From: Flavihumibacter stibioxidans
GTDB taxonomy: Bacteria > Bacteroidota > Bacteroidia > Chitinophagales > Chitinophagaceae
Assembly: GCF_014332695.1 (NCBI RefSeq)
Contig: NZ_MBUA01000012.1
Coordinates: forward strand, 57,858-121,857
DNA: 64,000 nt
Reading direction: 5' to 3'
Part shown: positions 63,283-64,000 of the stretch, in pieces
Numbering within the stretch: the first letter of the stretch is position 1
Layout: each line of letters opens with the position of its first letter
Position numbers and translations under genes: made by a program
The notes under the pieces: model-generated
Told to the model about the DNA's origin: nothing
The model's database searches: none
The model's input: the letters and a program-made list of their open reading frames with translations, nothing else

Positions 63283-64000
63283 TTAGAGACCAATATTCAG
63301 GTGAAAGAAATAGCGTTTTGCCAGCGGGAACGGCGCCAGGTCAACACCACCGGTGAGGGCACCGCCGGCGTTACCGGTATTGAAGTTGGACACTTCTGGA
63401 TCGTACCCGTAATAATCGGTGATGGTGAGCAGGTTCTGTGCCGACAAACCGATACGTACATTCTGAACAAAACTCTTGAACGCGCCTTTCAGGAAAGCTG
63501 AAGGAACATTATAATACAAACCGGCTTCGCGCAGGCGAATATAACTTGCATCAAAAACAAAATTATATATCTCGGATCCCTGGCGTTCAACCCCCACCGG
63601 TTCACCTGATTTGCCCACGGTGCTCCAGTCTTCCGTAGTACCGCCTTCGTCTTTCAGCAGGCGGGTGAGGGAGGCATTGTATCCACCCTGGCTGGTATGC
63701 CACAGCATGTTGAATTCAAAGTTTTTGGCGAAACGCAGGTTGTTGTTCCAGCTCATCTGAAAATCAGGCTGGTAATCTTTGTAGTTGATCGTGTTTCCAT
63801 TCTCATCCACACCCCACCATGCAGTTGGGGAGGTACCCAGCTGGATGCGCTTCCGTCCATAGGTTCCGAATCCGGAATTGGCCACATAGGAAGGTGGAAT
63901 GTTCAGCCGGGTAACTTCAGACTTGTTTGTCCAGTACTGAACGGATGTTGTCCATTCCAACTGACTCCTTTTGATCACCTGTGCATTCAGTCCGATCTCG
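63283..64000 (-). CDS. SusC-family TonB-linked outer-membrane transporter (C-terminal part)
   Basis: Partial: the gene runs off the right edge, its 5' end lying beyond 64,000. The visible frame starts EIGLNAQVIKRSQLEW and ends in the SusC closing region (SYIRLREAGLYYNVP, NVRIGLSAQNLLTITDYYGYDPEV, FPLAKRYFFHLNIGL). This is the last part of a SusC barrel, with the usual SusD gene directly downstream. Together they form a TonB-dependent uptake pair. Confidence 0.92.
   Translation of the reverse strand, partial: EIGLNAQVIKRSQLEWTTSVQYWTNKSEVTRLNIPPSYVANSGFGTYGRKRIQLGTSPTAWWGVDENGNTINYKDYQPDFQMSWNNNLRFAKNFEFNMLWHTSQGGYNASLTRLLKDEGGTTEDWSTVGKSGEPVGVERQGSEIYNFVFDASYIRLREAGLYYNVPSAFLKGAFKSFVQNVRIGLSAQNLLTITDYYGYDPEVSNFNTGNAGGALTGGVDLAPFPLAKRYFFHLNIGL

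Noticed and set aside
1-64000. tRNA genes, rRNA, CRISPR arrays, insertion sequences, prophage or integrase genes
   Set aside because: None could be recognised on either strand; the repeats found lack regular spacers, and no transposase or integrase protein is present.

Overview
The window looks like a chromosomal segment of a Bacteroidota bacterium, most likely family Chitinophagaceae (family-level placement is an inference). Lineage markers are a PorT-type secretion protein next to ubiE, a SusC/SusD pair, a DUF5723 barrel, TlpA/DUF4369 thioredoxins, a MutS-like ATPase without a mismatch domain, near absence of Shine-Dalgarno sites, and promoters with a TAnnTTTG -7 box. Genes are densely packed and several convergent pairs overlap or touch at their 3' ends. 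No rRNA, tRNA, CRISPR, prophage or insertion sequence was recognised.

Left part (1-13 kb): dnaX with a possible slippage site, an M48 membrane protease, ubiE-porT, a rhomboid protease, a lipoprotein, a glycosyltransferase fused to a degenerate HAD domain, pdhC, engB, a YkuK-like protein and a CoA-binding protein. From 20,016 down to 13,114 runs a tight six-gene minus-strand operon: Wzi/RemB-like barrel, UbiA prenyltransferase, type III polyketide synthase, methyltransferase, FAD oxidoreductase, DUF5723 barrel. It reads as a biosynthetic unit for a prenylated or alkylated aromatic lipid, with two outer-membrane barrels in the same transcript. pyrC, a MutS-like ATPase and yifB follow.

Middle part (24.3-36.8 kb): a surface-polysaccharide locus with an initiating sugar-phosphate transferase, single-domain glycosyltransferases, a small coiled-coil protein, two adjacent two-domain glycosyltransferases with opposite domain order (GT2-GT4, then GT4-GT2), an ABC exporter (permease plus short ATPase), an O-antigen-ligase-like protein and an MsbA-like flippase. 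By eye it is more AT-rich than its flanks. Next come a TonB-dependent receptor behind a LuxR-type response regulator/TPR histidine kinase pair, a thiolase, a small secreted protein, pyrD, terC, rsmE and dnaB.

Right part (48-64 kb): a 500-bp gene-free region between dnaB (leftward) and the rightward pheT side holds spaced DnaA-box-like nonamers next to AT-rich DNA. Beyond it lie a cytochrome c'-like lipoprotein, pheT, a coiled-coil protein, zapA, a TlpA-like thioredoxin, rny, rplS, tatA, gatA, a lytic transglycosylase, pabB, a very acidic low-complexity protein, purA, and a SusD gene with the end of its SusC partner. Two families of short palindromes (cores ACCCGWCGGGT and GTCTGACG) sit mainly in gaps between genes; one set shows paired base changes in its arms.
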